DNA from: Novosphingobium mathurense
GTDB taxonomy: Bacteria > Pseudomonadota > Alphaproteobacteria > Sphingomonadales > Sphingomonadaceae
Reading direction: 5' to 3'
Length of the DNA stretch: 64,000 nucleotides
NCBI RefSeq assembly: GCF_900168325.1
Contig: NZ_FVZE01000002.1
Coordinates: forward strand, 186,001-250,000
Shown here: piece by piece, positions 42,623 through 51,851 of the stretch
How positions within the stretch are numbered: the first letter of the stretch is position 1
Layout of the letters: every line of letters begins with the position of its first letter
Position numbers and translations under genes: made by a program
The notes under the pieces: model-generated
The model's input: the letters and a program-made list of their open reading frames with translations, nothing else
Database searches by the model: none
Told to the model about the DNA's origin: nothing

Positions 42623-43477
42623 ATGTCATCCAAATTGCGCGTACTTGCGAATGGGTTCGCAGGGATCTTGCTCGCTTCGCAAGCTTTTCCCGTACTCGCG
42701 CAGGATAGCGCGGCAGTGTCCACCGGCGTTACTTACGCCGACGTCGCCGACCTAGCTGATTCGTCAGGTCTGGTGATCCATGCACAGGTTCGAAAAATGA
42801 TCCGGGTGGCCGACGAGAGGGCGCCTGGCCTGAAACCGGGCATGGCGCGCTTCTATGTTCAGGCCGATACGAAGGCGCTGCTGACCGGTTCGACGCCGCT
42901 CGGCGAATCAGTCGCGTACCTCGTCGACCTCCCGCTCGATGCGCGCGGCAAGGCACCCAGCCTCAAGAAGCAGGACGTCCTGCTCTTCGCACGTGCGGTA
43001 AAGGGAAGGCCCGGCGAGATCCAGCTTGTGTCGCCCGAGGCACAGCAGCTCTGGACGCCGGAGGCCGATGCCGAAGTCCGCCGCGTGCTCCAGGCCCTCG
43101 TCGCGCCCGATGCTCCTGCGAAGGTGACCGGGGTTCGCGAAATTCTCTACGTGCCGGGAACGCTGGCCGGGCAGGGGGAGACCCAGATCTTCCTCTCGAC
43201 CAAGGATGGCTCGGCAGCCTCGATCACCGTGCGCCATGAGCCCGGACAGCCGCCGGTCTGGGGGGCCTCCTTTTCCGAGCTGATCGCCGATGTCGGCAAT
43301 CCGCCCAGGCGCGACACGCTCGAATGGTACCGCCTCGCCTGTTTCCTGCCGAACACGCTGTCGCCCAAGTCCAATGTTTCCGAAAGCTTCGCGGCGCGCC
43401 GACAGGCCGAATCCGACTACCGGATGGTTCTGGGCGAACTCGGCGTGTGCCGCCGCACATTGGGTCAGGGGAACTGA
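42623..43477 (+). CDS. Secreted protein of unknown function
   Basis: A 284-residue protein with a clear signal peptide (KLRVLANGFAGILLASQAFP, cleavage after VLA). Nothing in the mature part matches a family I know; it is beta-rich with segments such as LVIHAQVRKMIRVADERAP, ARFYVQADTKALLTG, VAYLVDLPLDARGKAP and LWTPEADAEVRRVLQALV. Two cysteines near the C-terminus (LACFLP and GVCRRTLG) could form a disulfide. ATG at 42623 has GGAG 10 bp upstream. It faces away from the tonB operon. Confidence 0.82.
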   Translation: MSSKLRVLANGFAGILLASQAFPVLAQDSAAVSTGVTYADVADLADSSGLVIHAQVRKMIRVADERAPGLKPGMARFYVQADTKALLTGSTPLGESVAYLVDLPLDARGKAPSLKKQDVLLFARAVKGRPGEIQLVSPEAQQLWTPEADAEVRRVLQALVAPDAPAKVTGVREILYVPGTLAGQGETQIFLSTKDGSAASITVRHEPGQPPVWGASFSELIADVGNPPRRDTLEWYRLACFLPNTLSPKSNVSESFAARRQAESDYRMVLGELGVCRRTLGQGN

Positions 43478-43602
43478 AGGGGCGGCGTGGATGCGGGGCG
43501 CCTTCAACAGGGTCGCCTTGCGGCAAGATTGACGGTTGGCGCGGGAATGTACTGGCAATTCCGCCCCGCCTCGCCTAGGGCGCGCTCCCGAAAGGGAAGT
43601 CC

Positions 43603-44910
43603 ATGGTAGAACCGCTCAATATCGCACTTGCAGGCCTGGGTACCGTCGGTACCGGCGTCGTCCGTCTCATCGAGACCAATGCGGAGCTTATTGCCCGCCG
43701 TGCAGGGCGTCCGATTCGCATTGCCGCGGTCAGTGCGCGCGACCGCACCAAGGATCGCGGTGTCGACCTGACGCAGTATGTCTGGGAAGACGATCCCGCA
43801 GCACTTGCGGCACGCGATGACGTCGATGTCGTCGTGGAGCTGGTGGGCGGCTCGGATGGTCCGGCGCTGTCTCTCGCACGCAAGGCGATCGGTAATGGCA
43901 AGGGCCTGGTCACTGCCAACAAGGCGATGATTGCCCATCACGGACTTGAGCTGGCTTCGGCTGCCGAAGCCGCCGGCGTGGCCCTGAAGTTCGAAGCGGC
44001 GGTTGCCGGGGGCATCCCGGTCATCAAGGGCCTGAGCGAAGGCGCCGCAGCCAACGAGATCGAGCGCGTCTACGGCATTCTCAACGGCACCTGCAATTAC
44101 ATCCTCTCCACCATGGAGGATACCGGCCGGGACTTCACCGATGTTCTCGAGGAAGCGCAGCGCCTGGGTTATGCGGAAGCCGATCCGACCTTCGACATCG
44201 AAGGCATCGATGCTGCACACAAGCTGTCGATCCTTGCCGCCATCGCCTTCGGTTCGCGCCTGCGTTTCGACGCCGTGGAGACCATGGGCGTCTCGCCGGT
44301 CAAGGCTGCGGACATCGAGCAGGCCCGTTCGCTGGGCTACGTCATCCGCCTGATCGGCATGGCCGAGATCGACCGCCTCGATGGCGGAGTCGGTCTCTTC
44401 CAGCGGGTGCGGCCGCATCTCGTTCCGATCGACCACCCGCTCGCGCATGTCGACGGGGCTACGAACGCCGTAGTCGCCGAGGGCAACTTCATGGGCCGCC
44501 TGCTGTTTCAGGGCGCCGGCGCCGGTGACGGGCCGACTGCGAGCGCCGTGGTCGCCGACATCATCGACATCGCGCGTGGCGAAAAGGGCGCGGCCTTCTC
44601 GATGCCGGCGAACGAGCTTGAAGATATCGCTCCGGCACCGACCGGTCACCGCAACAGCCGGTCCTACCTTCGCTTCATCGTCCACGACCGCCCTGGCGTT
44701 CTTGCCGAGATCACGGCGGCTATGCGCGATGCAGGCGTTTCCATCGAAAGCCTGATCCAGAAGGCTCCTTCGGACGATGCGGGTGAAGTCATCATCGCCG
44801 TCGTCACGCACGAGGGACCGGAATCGGCAGTCACAGAGGCCATGCGCATTCTGGACGGATCGGACAGCCTCGCGGGCCAGCCGCTGGTCATGCAGATCAT
44901 CGCCAACTGA
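43603..44910 (+). CDS. hom: Homoserine dehydrogenase
   Basis: A 435-residue enzyme reducing aspartate semialdehyde to homoserine in threonine and methionine synthesis. The N-terminal Rossmann motif is GLGTVGTGVVRL (about 9-20). Central motifs include VTANKAMIAHHG, GILNGTCNYILS and LGYAEADPTFDIEGIDAAHK, and the C-terminal ACT domain (HDRPGVLAEITAAMRDAG) mediates threonine feedback. The GTG/ATG region is unambiguous: ATG at 43603 with AAAGGGAAG upstream. A long hairpin follows. Confidence 0.96.
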   Translation: MVEPLNIALAGLGTVGTGVVRLIETNAELIARRAGRPIRIAAVSARDRTKDRGVDLTQYVWEDDPAALAARDDVDVVVELVGGSDGPALSLARKAIGNGKGLVTANKAMIAHHGLELASAAEAAGVALKFEAAVAGGIPVIKGLSEGAAANEIERVYGILNGTCNYILSTMEDTGRDFTDVLEEAQRLGYAEADPTFDIEGIDAAHKLSILAAIAFGSRLRFDAVETMGVSPVKAADIEQARSLGYVIRLIGMAEIDRLDGGVGLFQRVRPHLVPIDHPLAHVDGATNAVVAEGNFMGRLLFQGAGAGDGPTASAVVADIIDIARGEKGAAFSMPANELEDIAPAPTGHRNSRSYLRFIVHDRPGVLAEITAAMRDAGVSIESLIQKAPSDDAGEVIIAVVTHEGPESAVTEAMRILDGSDSLAGQPLVMQIIAN

Positions 44911-44928
44911 TCGCGCAGCCCGAGCAAG

Positions 44929-44957
44929 GGATCGGGCGCAGTTCTGCGGCCCGATCC
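44929..44957. terminator. Hairpin after hom
   Basis: GGATCGGGC (44929-44937) pairs with GCCCGATCC (44949-44957), and an inner GCAG/CTGC pairing extends it. It lies in the convergent gap between hom and the minus-strand gene at 44970 and can serve both. There is no strong T-run. Confidence 0.6.
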
Positions 44958-44969
44958 TCCGTCTCGGGG

Positions 44970-45404
44970 TCAGTCGGCGCGCATCTCGCCCTTGGCGATC
45001 TTGTCGGCATCCGATCCTTCCGGGGCTTCGGGGATCGATGAAAGGTCGATGATGTAGGGTTGGGTCACTCTGCCGAAGCCCATCGTCGCCTTGCCCTTGA
45101 AGATGCCGTTTCCGGCAACATCGGGCGGGCGAAGCTGGCCGTCGTTCAATGCTTCCTTCGAATTGGGATCGCTCTCGGCGGTGGACGGCATGCGAAATTC
45201 GTCCTGCTTGGGCGCGCAGACGACGATGTCGCCCCGCCGCTCCGGCGCAGTGCAGCGATTGGTCAGCTTGTCCGGCGTCACGCGGCCGCCCGCCATCATC
45301 CTTTCCGCCAGTTCCCGATCAGCGTCGCTCACCTGTGCCATTGCCGGGATGGGCGCAAATGCAACCAGCGCGAAAACGAAAGGCCACCTTCTCGACAATT
45401 CCAA
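44970..45404 (-). CDS. Small secreted protein of unknown function
   Basis: A 144-residue protein with a signal peptide (RRWPFVFALVAFAPIPAMA). The mature part has a CTAPERRGDIVVCAP segment, giving two cysteines ten residues apart, as found in a group of sphingomonad secreted proteins with a GDIVVC core and a following proline-rich stretch. Function is unknown. It lies antisense between hom and glpX, two genes that are adjacent in many alphaproteobacteria. Start shares a 54-bp divergent gap with glpX. Confidence 0.75.
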   Translation of the reverse strand: MELSRRWPFVFALVAFAPIPAMAQVSDADRELAERMMAGGRVTPDKLTNRCTAPERRGDIVVCAPKQDEFRMPSTAESDPNSKEALNDGQLRPPDVAGNGIFKGKATMGFGRVTQPYIIDLSSIPEAPEGSDADKIAKGEMRAD

Positions 45405-45458
45405 TTCCTCTGTCTAAGCGGTCCGAACCTTTCCTCCTCGGATTAATCCGGAGTGAAC

Positions 45459-46439
45459 ATGTCCGACAAGAAAACTCCTGCAAGTAAAGTTCTCGATCGC
45501 GTTCTCGTTCTCGAAATGGTGCGCGTTACTGAGGCAGCGGCCATTGCCGCGTCTGAACTAATTGGTCGCGGTGACGAGAAAGCTGCCGATCATGCCGCCG
45601 TTGAGGCCATGCGCAAGGCTTTTGACGAACTTTATATCGACGGGACTGTCGTGATTGGTGAGGGAGAGCGGGACGAGGCTCCCATGCTCTTCATCGGCGA
45701 GAAGGTCGGCGGTGCACCTGACCGGGGGCCGAAGATCGACATCGCGCTCGACCCGCTGGAAGGCACGACGATCACGGCCAAGGCCGGGCCGAATGCGCTG
45801 GCGGTGCTGGCTGCCGCCGAAGAAGGCGGCCTGCTCAACGCGCCCGATGTTTACATGGACAAGCTGGCGGTAGGGCCGGGCTATCCGGAGGGCGTGATCG
45901 ACCTCAACAAGACGCCGACCGAGAACATCAAGTCGATCGCCGCGGCCAAGGGCGTCGATCCTCACGAGATCATCGTATGCGTGCTCGACCGACCGCGCCA
46001 TGCCGACCTGATCGAGGAACTGCGCGCGATCGGTTGCGGCATCCAGCTCATCCCCGATGGCGATGTCGCCGGCGTGATCGCGGTTACCGACGAGACGACC
46101 ACGATCGACGTCTACATGGGTTCGGGTGGTGCGCCCGAGGGCGTGCTGGCCGCTGCTGCGCTGCGCTGCGTGGGCGGGCAGATGCAGGGGCGCCTGCTGT
46201 TCCGTAATGACGATGAGCGGGCCCGTGCGCGCAAATGGGGGATCGAGGACCTGAACAAGGTCTACGCGCTTAACGAACTGGCCAAGGGCGACTGCATCTT
46301 CGCGGCGACCGGCGTGACCAGCGGTTCGCTGCTCGATGGCGTGAAGCGCCTCAAGGGCGGCAAGATGACAACCGAAAGCGTCGTCATGCGCGCAAGTTCG
46401 GGAACGGTGCGCTGGATCAAGGGCGAACACCGCCACTGA
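45459..46439 (+). CDS. glpX: Class II fructose-1,6-bisphosphatase
   Basis: A 326-residue GlpX-type phosphatase of gluconeogenesis, hydrolysing fructose 1,6-bisphosphate. Motifs are IGEGERDEAPMLFIGE, IDIALDPLEGTTITA (the metal-binding DPLEGT), VCVLDRPRH and the GSGGAPEGVLAAAALRC segment. ATG at 45459 is preferred over the in-frame GTG at 45453 because CCGGAG is seven bases upstream. No class I Fbp is present in the window. Confidence 0.96.
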   Translation: MSDKKTPASKVLDRVLVLEMVRVTEAAAIAASELIGRGDEKAADHAAVEAMRKAFDELYIDGTVVIGEGERDEAPMLFIGEKVGGAPDRGPKIDIALDPLEGTTITAKAGPNALAVLAAAEEGGLLNAPDVYMDKLAVGPGYPEGVIDLNKTPTENIKSIAAAKGVDPHEIIVCVLDRPRHADLIEELRAIGCGIQLIPDGDVAGVIAVTDETTTIDVYMGSGGAPEGVLAAAALRCVGGQMQGRLLFRNDDERARARKWGIEDLNKVYALNELAKGDCIFAATGVTSGSLLDGVKRLKGGKMTTESVVMRASSGTVRWIKGEHRH

Positions 46440-46469
46440 TCGCCTCGTCCAGACGATTCAGGCAGTTAG

Positions 46470-46497
46470 GGCCGGGTCCGTTGGTGCGGGTCCGGCC
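46470..46497 (+). terminator. GU-containing hairpin after glpX
   Basis: GGCCGGGTCCG (46470-46480) pairs with CGGGTCCGGCC (46487-46497) over eleven positions, two of them G-U wobbles in RNA, around a TTGGTG loop. A short TTA tail follows. It probably terminates glpX 30 bp after its stop. Confidence 0.5.
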
Positions 46498-46611
46498 TTA
46501 CCGCTTGTGGCGGGGGAGAAAAACCTGCCGCGCTCTATTGCAATCGCATGACGCATGGCTAGAGGCCTGCGCCATCAGCCCAAAAACTATCGGCCGTCTC
46601 GGGGATTCGCG

Positions 46612-47547
<936 letters not shown>

Positions 47548-47608
47548 GCTGGATCCGCTTCCAATCAAACGATGAAGGGCTGGCGCTGCGAGTGTGGCGT
47601 CCGGCTCG

Positions 47609-48553
47609 TCACGCCCAGGGTCTGTCTTCTCCGGGCTGGAGCCGCTTGAGCGCTTCCAGCCTGCGGGCCTGCCGCGATTCGAGGGCCAGGGTCAGGATCG
47701 GCTGCGGCGTGCTCTGGAACTGGCGCGGCGACATTCCGAACAGTTCGGTGAATTCGTGGATGAGGTGGCTTTCATCGTAATAGCGCAGGGTGATCTCGTC
47801 GCCCTCGTTCCTGTCCGCCACGCCGCGCAGGTAGCTTGCCATGTCGAGCGCGCGGGCGCGGCGCAAGACCTGCTTGGGTGACATGCCGAAGTCACGGCTG
47901 ACCATGCGTTCGAGCTTGCGGCGTTCGACGCCGCAATCGCGCGCCGCCTGGGCGACGGTGATGTTGGGATTGCTGAACGCCAGCTCTTCGAAGCGGGAGA
48001 TGATCGGATCGGGCTGCTTTGCGTCGATCTGAGCGATTCGCTGCCGAATCATCTCTTCCAGTCCCTGCAGCCAGTCTTCCGGGGTTCCATCCGGATCGAT
48101 GCGTGAAAGGATGTTGGCCGAGGGCGTTTTGACCGCATCGGTCACGACCAGCCGGTCCACGAATTCGCGCACGTGCAGGCCCTGCAGCGTGAGGCAGGCA
48201 CCCGGGCGCAAGGCAAGGCCGACGCTTGTGAAGCTGCCCGTTACCGAAACGGGCATGCGCCGCGACTGAGGGCCGAAAAATAGTGCAGCCTTGCCGAAAT
48301 GTTCGGGGCCTGTAGCCGTCACCGCCCTCCAGTCGCCGGCAAGCTGGATACGCACGCAGGCGGTGTCGTTGAACAGCCCGCAGGACAACCGATAGTCCTC
48401 AGGTGCGGTTACTTTGGTCACGTACAGGCGACCTACCCACGGGGCCAGGTCCGGTGCAGGTGCCCGGTTATAGGAAAGGGGTTGGCCTCCACTAGTCATC
48501 CCCTGTTCCGACGCTATGGACGAGTCCACGGCCGGACGTTTCTTGCGATGCAT
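47609..48553 (-). CDS. AraC-family transcriptional regulator
   Basis: A 314-residue regulator. Residues about 30-200 are an N-terminal domain typical of sphingomonad AraC proteins (APDLAPWVGRLYV ... LALRPGACLTLQGLHVREFVDRL). The C-terminal double helix-turn-helix (about 215-300) has ITVAQAARDCGVERRKLERM and YYDESHLIHEFTELFGMSPRQF. The ligand is unknown. The 173-bp gap to the divergent hisN-like gene carries two 6-9-6 inverted repeats that may be its operators. Confidence 0.9.
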   Translation of the reverse strand: MHRKKRPAVDSSIASEQGMTSGGQPLSYNRAPAPDLAPWVGRLYVTKVTAPEDYRLSCGLFNDTACVRIQLAGDWRAVTATGPEHFGKAALFFGPQSRRMPVSVTGSFTSVGLALRPGACLTLQGLHVREFVDRLVVTDAVKTPSANILSRIDPDGTPEDWLQGLEEMIRQRIAQIDAKQPDPIISRFEELAFSNPNITVAQAARDCGVERRKLERMVSRDFGMSPKQVLRRARALDMASYLRGVADRNEGDEITLRYYDESHLIHEFTELFGMSPRQFQSTPQPILTLALESRQARRLEALKRLQPGEDRPWA

Positions 48554-48564
48554 GCCCCTCTTTC

Positions 48565-48585
48565 GTTAAGTTAAAACCCCTTAAC
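48565..48585. promoter_or_regulatory. Inverted repeat GTTAAG-N9-CTTAAC
   Basis: A perfect 6-9-6 inverted repeat, 11 bp upstream of the AraC-gene start codon. It is one of two repeats of the same geometry in the AT-rich divergent region and fits a site that would block or activate AraC-gene expression. Confidence 0.4.
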
Positions 48586-48615
48586 CATGAAATACAATGT
48601 CGCTCCAAGTGTCGC

Positions 48616-48636
48616 AATGTAGGAAATTCATACATT
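48616..48636. promoter_or_regulatory. Inverted repeat AATGTA-N9-TACATT
   Basis: A second perfect 6-9-6 inverted repeat, 30 bp from the first and about 90 bp upstream of the hisN-like start. The arms differ in sequence from those at 48565-48585 but the geometry is the same. Confidence 0.4.
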
Positions 48637-48726
48637 CCTTTTAGCCGACCTGCAATTTTCTTACAGGTACTGCAGTTAACATATTGCCGCTTGACCAGTC
48701 CGGAAAGCTGCAGGCAGAGGGTGCCC

Positions 48727-49509
48727 ATGAAGATCGATCAGGACCTCGCCCTTGCCCTGCGTCTGGCGGATGCCGCCGGCGATGCGATTCGCCCGCACTT
48801 TCGTTCCGGACTCAATGCCGAGCGCAAGGATGATGCCTCACCGGTAACGGTGGCCGACCGCGCCGCCGAAGAGGCGATGCGCCGGATCCTCAAGGCGGAA
48901 GTGCCGCGCGACGAGATCGTCGGCGAGGAATTCGGCACCGAAGCCGGAACATCGGGCCGGACCTGGGTGCTCGACCCGATCGACGGCACCGTCTCGTTCA
49001 TCGCGGGTCGGCCGATCTTCGGCACCCTGATCGCCCTGCTGGTCGACGGCTGGCCCGTGATGGGCGTGATCGATCAGCCGATTCTCGGTGAGCGTTGGGT
49101 GGGCGCCAGCGGCATGGCGACCACGTTCAATGGACGCGAGGTGCGCACCCGGACCTGCCGCCAACTCTCCGATGCCATGCTGGCGACGACTGGCCCGCAA
49201 TATTTCGACGACCATCAGGGCGACCACTTCATGGCCCTTGCCGCCCGCACCGACCATCGCCGGATGATGATGGGCGGGGACTGCTATAATTATGGCCTGC
49301 TTGCTTCGGGGCAGATCGATCTCGTCTGCGAGGCCGGGTTGAAGCTGCACGATTGGGCTGCTCTCGTGCCGATCGTCGAAGGGGCGGGCGGGACGATGTG
49401 CGACTGGAACGGTGAGCCGCTTCACGCCGCCTCGGGCGGTGAAGTCCTTGCGATCGGCGATCCGGCGCGACTGGAAGACGTCGTGGAAGCGCTGGCTTGC
49501 CATCACTGA
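48727..49509 (+). CDS. Inositol monophosphatase-family phosphatase (histidinol-phosphatase-like)
   Basis: A 260-residue metal-dependent phosphatase. Motifs are SPVTVADRAAEEAMRR, GEEFGTE (first metal Glu), VLDPIDGTVSF and the C-terminal LHDWAALVPIVEGAGG. SPVTVADR and the N-terminal DAAGDAIRPHFR are typical of the HisN branch, which dephosphorylates histidinol phosphate, rather than inositol-1-phosphate phosphatases. ATG at 48727 has AGAGGG upstream; GTG at 48721 is an alternative. Role in histidine synthesis is inferred from resemblance only. Confidence 0.88.
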   Translation: MKIDQDLALALRLADAAGDAIRPHFRSGLNAERKDDASPVTVADRAAEEAMRRILKAEVPRDEIVGEEFGTEAGTSGRTWVLDPIDGTVSFIAGRPIFGTLIALLVDGWPVMGVIDQPILGERWVGASGMATTFNGREVRTRTCRQLSDAMLATTGPQYFDDHQGDHFMALAARTDHRRMMMGGDCYNYGLLASGQIDLVCEAGLKLHDWAALVPIVEGAGGTMCDWNGEPLHAASGGEVLAIGDPARLEDVVEALACHH

Positions 49510-49528
49510 TCGGTGACGGCCCGAAGCG

Positions 49529-49963
49529 GTGACGCGGCTGCGATTATTCGTTTACGGTACGCTTCAGCCCCACGCGGGAACCCGCATGGGCGAATGGATC
49601 GCGGCGCGCTGCGGGGCAAGCGCAGAAGCCAGCGTTCCCGGACGGATTCATGCGATTCGCGTCAGCAGTGGCTGGTTTCCCGCTCTGGTTCCGGCGGCAT
49701 CCGCGCAACGCGTGCGCGGCACCTTGTGCGACCTTGAACTGGCGGCAGGCGAATTGTCCATTCTCGATCGTTATGAAGGCAGGGAATACCGCCGCGCGGC
49801 GATGCCGGTGCGCACCGACCAGGGATTGCGAATCGCGGCGCAGGTCTATCTCTGGCGGATCCCGCTTCCCGCTCATGCTCGCCCGATAGTCGGCGGTGAT
49901 TTCCTCGCATGGCTCAAGGAGAGCCGGTCGAGTGCTTTCACCACGTTGCGTAACGGGGTGTGA
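49529..49963 (+). CDS. Gamma-glutamylcyclotransferase-like (AIG2) protein
   Basis: A 144-residue protein with the GGCT fold start LFVYGTLQPHAG, then RVRGTLCDLE and ILDRYEGREYRR, as in AIG2/GGCT-like proteins that release 5-oxoproline from gamma-glutamyl amines. GTG at 49529 is chosen because it directly precedes the YGTL strand. It starts 20 bp after the hisN-like gene. Interestingly the window also encodes a 5-oxoprolinase, but 32 kb away. Confidence 0.85.
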   Translation: MTRLRLFVYGTLQPHAGTRMGEWIAARCGASAEASVPGRIHAIRVSSGWFPALVPAASAQRVRGTLCDLELAAGELSILDRYEGREYRRAAMPVRTDQGLRIAAQVYLWRIPLPAHARPIVGGDFLAWLKESRSSAFTTLRNGV

Positions 49964-50039
49964 ACGTCGGTCTGGCGCCTCTTCGCGCTTGCCTTGCGGC
50001 GGACTTCCCACTAAGGGCGCGACCTTCAATCGACGCGGT

Positions 50040-50062
50040 CGAATCTCCACAACGGGGATTCG
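50040..50062 (+). promoter_or_regulatory. Leader hairpin upstream of rpmI-rplT
   Basis: CGAATCTCC pairs with GGGGATTCG (with one G-U) around an ACAAC loop in the 165-bp leader of rpmI. Such leaders bind ribosomal protein L20 for autoregulation in other bacteria; no other specific L20 motif was checked. An AAAAGGAG ribosome-binding site precedes rpmI. Confidence 0.4.
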
Positions 50063-50128
50063 GCGTGCTGGTCTGGCCATGAAGGGCTGCCACGGCTGGT
50101 GCGACGTGTCCCTGAAAAGGAGTCGAAA

Positions 50129-50332
50129 ATGCCCAAGTTGAAGACGAAGAGCGGCGTCAAGAAGCGCTTCAAGCTCACCGCCACCGGCAAGGTGAAGCAC
50201 GGCGTTGCCGGCAAGCGTCACCGCCTGATCAGCCATAACGGCAAGTACATCCGCCAGAATCGCGGCACCGAGGTCATTTCCGACGCCGATGCCAAGACGA
50301 TCAAGAAGTGGGCGCCCTACGGGCTCAACTGA
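50129..50332 (+). CDS. rpmI: 50S ribosomal protein L35
   Basis: A 67-residue basic ribosomal protein: [16 protein letters not shown] start, [13 protein letters not shown] centre and IKKWAPYG end, all typical. The ATG has AAAAGGAG upstream. It is followed by rplT 13 bp later. The usual upstream neighbour, infC, is absent from the window. Confidence 0.98.
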   Translation: MPKLKTKSGVKKRFKLTATGKVKHGVAGKRHRLISHNGKYIRQNRGTEVISDADAKTIKKWAPYGLN

Positions 50333-50345
50333 GGAGTACTGACCG

Positions 50346-50705
50346 ATGAGCCGTATCAAGAGGGGTGTAACCACCCGCGCCAAGCACAAGCGTATTCTGG
50401 ACCAGGCCAAGGGCTACCGCGGCCGCCGCAAGAATACGATCCGCGTCGCTCGCCAGGCCGTCGAAAAGGCCGGCCAGTACGCCTATCGCGACCGCAAGGT
50501 TAAGAAGCGGACTTTCCGCGCGCTCTGGATCCAGCGTATCAACGCTGCCGTCCGCGCCGAAGGCCTGACCTACTCGCAGTTCATCCACGGCGCCAAGCTC
50601 GCCGGGATCGAACTCGACCGCAAGACGATGGCCGACCTCGCCATGAACGAGGGTTCGGTTTTCTCGGCGGTGATCAAGCAGGCGAAGGAAGCGCTTCCGG
50701 CCTGA
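50346..50705 (+). CDS. rplT: 50S ribosomal protein L20
   Basis: A 119-residue basic ribosomal protein, essential for early 50S assembly and a known regulator of its own operon. Motifs are [17 protein letters not shown] at the N-terminus, [14 protein letters not shown] and the C-terminal [13 protein letters not shown]. Gap to rpmI is 13 bp. A strong Rho-independent terminator lies after the stop, isolating it from the AraC gene and pheST. Confidence 0.98.
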   Translation: MSRIKRGVTTRAKHKRILDQAKGYRGRRKNTIRVARQAVEKAGQYAYRDRKVKKRTFRALWIQRINAAVRAEGLTYSQFIHGAKLAGIELDRKTMADLAMNEGSVFSAVIKQAKEALPA

Positions 50706-50752
50706 TCGGAACCGCTTTCCGCCCGGGCCCGACAGCCCGGACCGAGATCAGG

Positions 50753-50786
50753 AATGGGCGCGGATGCATGAATCCGCGCCCATTTT
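50753..50786 (+). terminator. Rho-independent terminator after rplT
   Basis: Arms ATGGGCGCGGAT (50754-50765) and ATCCGCGCCCAT (50772-50783) are perfectly complementary around GCATGA, followed by TTTTCTT. This is the cleanest terminator in the region. Confidence 0.92.
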
Positions 50787-50842
50787 CTTGCGTGCGCAGA
50801 ACTTTGCATTAAGTTCGCTGTTCCAGTTAGGAGCTTGAAAGG

Positions 50843-51745
50843 ATGCCCCCGTCCTGCAAGGTGTCTGCGGAATACATGAGCACCTCTCCGAGGTTGCAGC
50901 GCTATTTCGCCGGGGTTTTCCTGATTGAGATCGAAGTCGATGGCGATGGTTTCGTCGAAGACTTCATGTTTCCCGACTGGGCAACCCTGCGGTTCAATCA
51001 TGTGCCGCTCGTCGGCGGCATGACGCGCGAGGGGCAATCGCTCGGCACGGCGACGTTTTCCGTCTCGGGGCCACGCTCGCAGGAGGCGTACCTGCGGACA
51101 GGGACCATTCGCCAGTGGGGCGTGCTGCTCCATCCACTGGGCTGGGCGCTGCTGATCGGAGAGCCCGCGCGTGCCTATGCCAACCGGCTGGCCGATGGCA
51201 TGACCCATCCCGCCTTCGCCAAGTTCAGGCCATTGGCGCAGACACTGTTCGGACCCGTGCCCGACCGGCAGGGCGAACTGGACCGCCTGACCCGATTTTT
51301 CGATGGACTCGAGCCGCTGCAGGATCCTTCCGCCCGCAGCATCGCCGAAGTCTACGAAGCGCTTTACGATCCGGATATCGAGACGGTGCCGCAACTGGTC
51401 GACCGTTCGGGCGTCAGCCGCCGCACGCTGGAGCGATTGTGCCAGCGCGCCTTCGGGTTCTCACCCAAGACGCTCCTGCGTCGTCAGCGCTTCCTGCGCA
51501 GCCTGATCGACTTCACCGTCGACCCGACGCTCAAGTGGATGGGGGCGATGGACGCCGCCTATCACGACCAGGCGCAGTTCGTTCGAGACTTCCGCGAGTT
51601 CATGGGCATGACCCCGTCCGAATACGGGCAGCTTGCCAAGCCGGTCGTCGAGCCGATCATTCGCGAGCGGACGCGCTATTCCCGCGAAGTCGCGCGCGAA
51701 CTGCAGCAAGGTGCGGGCTGGCGCGAGATCAAGCCCGCGCTGTGA
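50843..51745 (+). CDS. AraC-family transcriptional regulator
   Basis: A 300-residue AraC regulator with a sphingomonad-type N-terminal domain (SPRLQRYFAGVFLIEIEVDG ... LLIGEPARAYANRLADG) and a C-terminal double helix-turn-helix (VPQLVDRSGVSRRTLERLCQ and YHDQAQFVRDFREFMGMTP). The start at 50843 has AGGAG and AAAGG upstream; ATG at 50876 is possible. It lies between rplT and pheS, two genes often adjacent in alphaproteobacteria. It is related in layout to the regulator at 47609-48553. Target unknown. Confidence 0.9.
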   Translation: MPPSCKVSAEYMSTSPRLQRYFAGVFLIEIEVDGDGFVEDFMFPDWATLRFNHVPLVGGMTREGQSLGTATFSVSGPRSQEAYLRTGTIRQWGVLLHPLGWALLIGEPARAYANRLADGMTHPAFAKFRPLAQTLFGPVPDRQGELDRLTRFFDGLEPLQDPSARSIAEVYEALYDPDIETVPQLVDRSGVSRRTLERLCQRAFGFSPKTLLRRQRFLRSLIDFTVDPTLKWMGAMDAAYHDQAQFVRDFREFMGMTPSEYGQLAKPVVEPIIRERTRYSREVARELQQGAGWREIKPAL

Positions 51746-51851
51746 AGAATTGCGCCTTCGCGCCGCGCTATCCTGCTCTTTCGTTGCGATTCGCGGCTGA
51801 CCTGCCTAAGGACCGCGGCTCGATACCAGCAAAGCAGCAGGCAGACGACAC

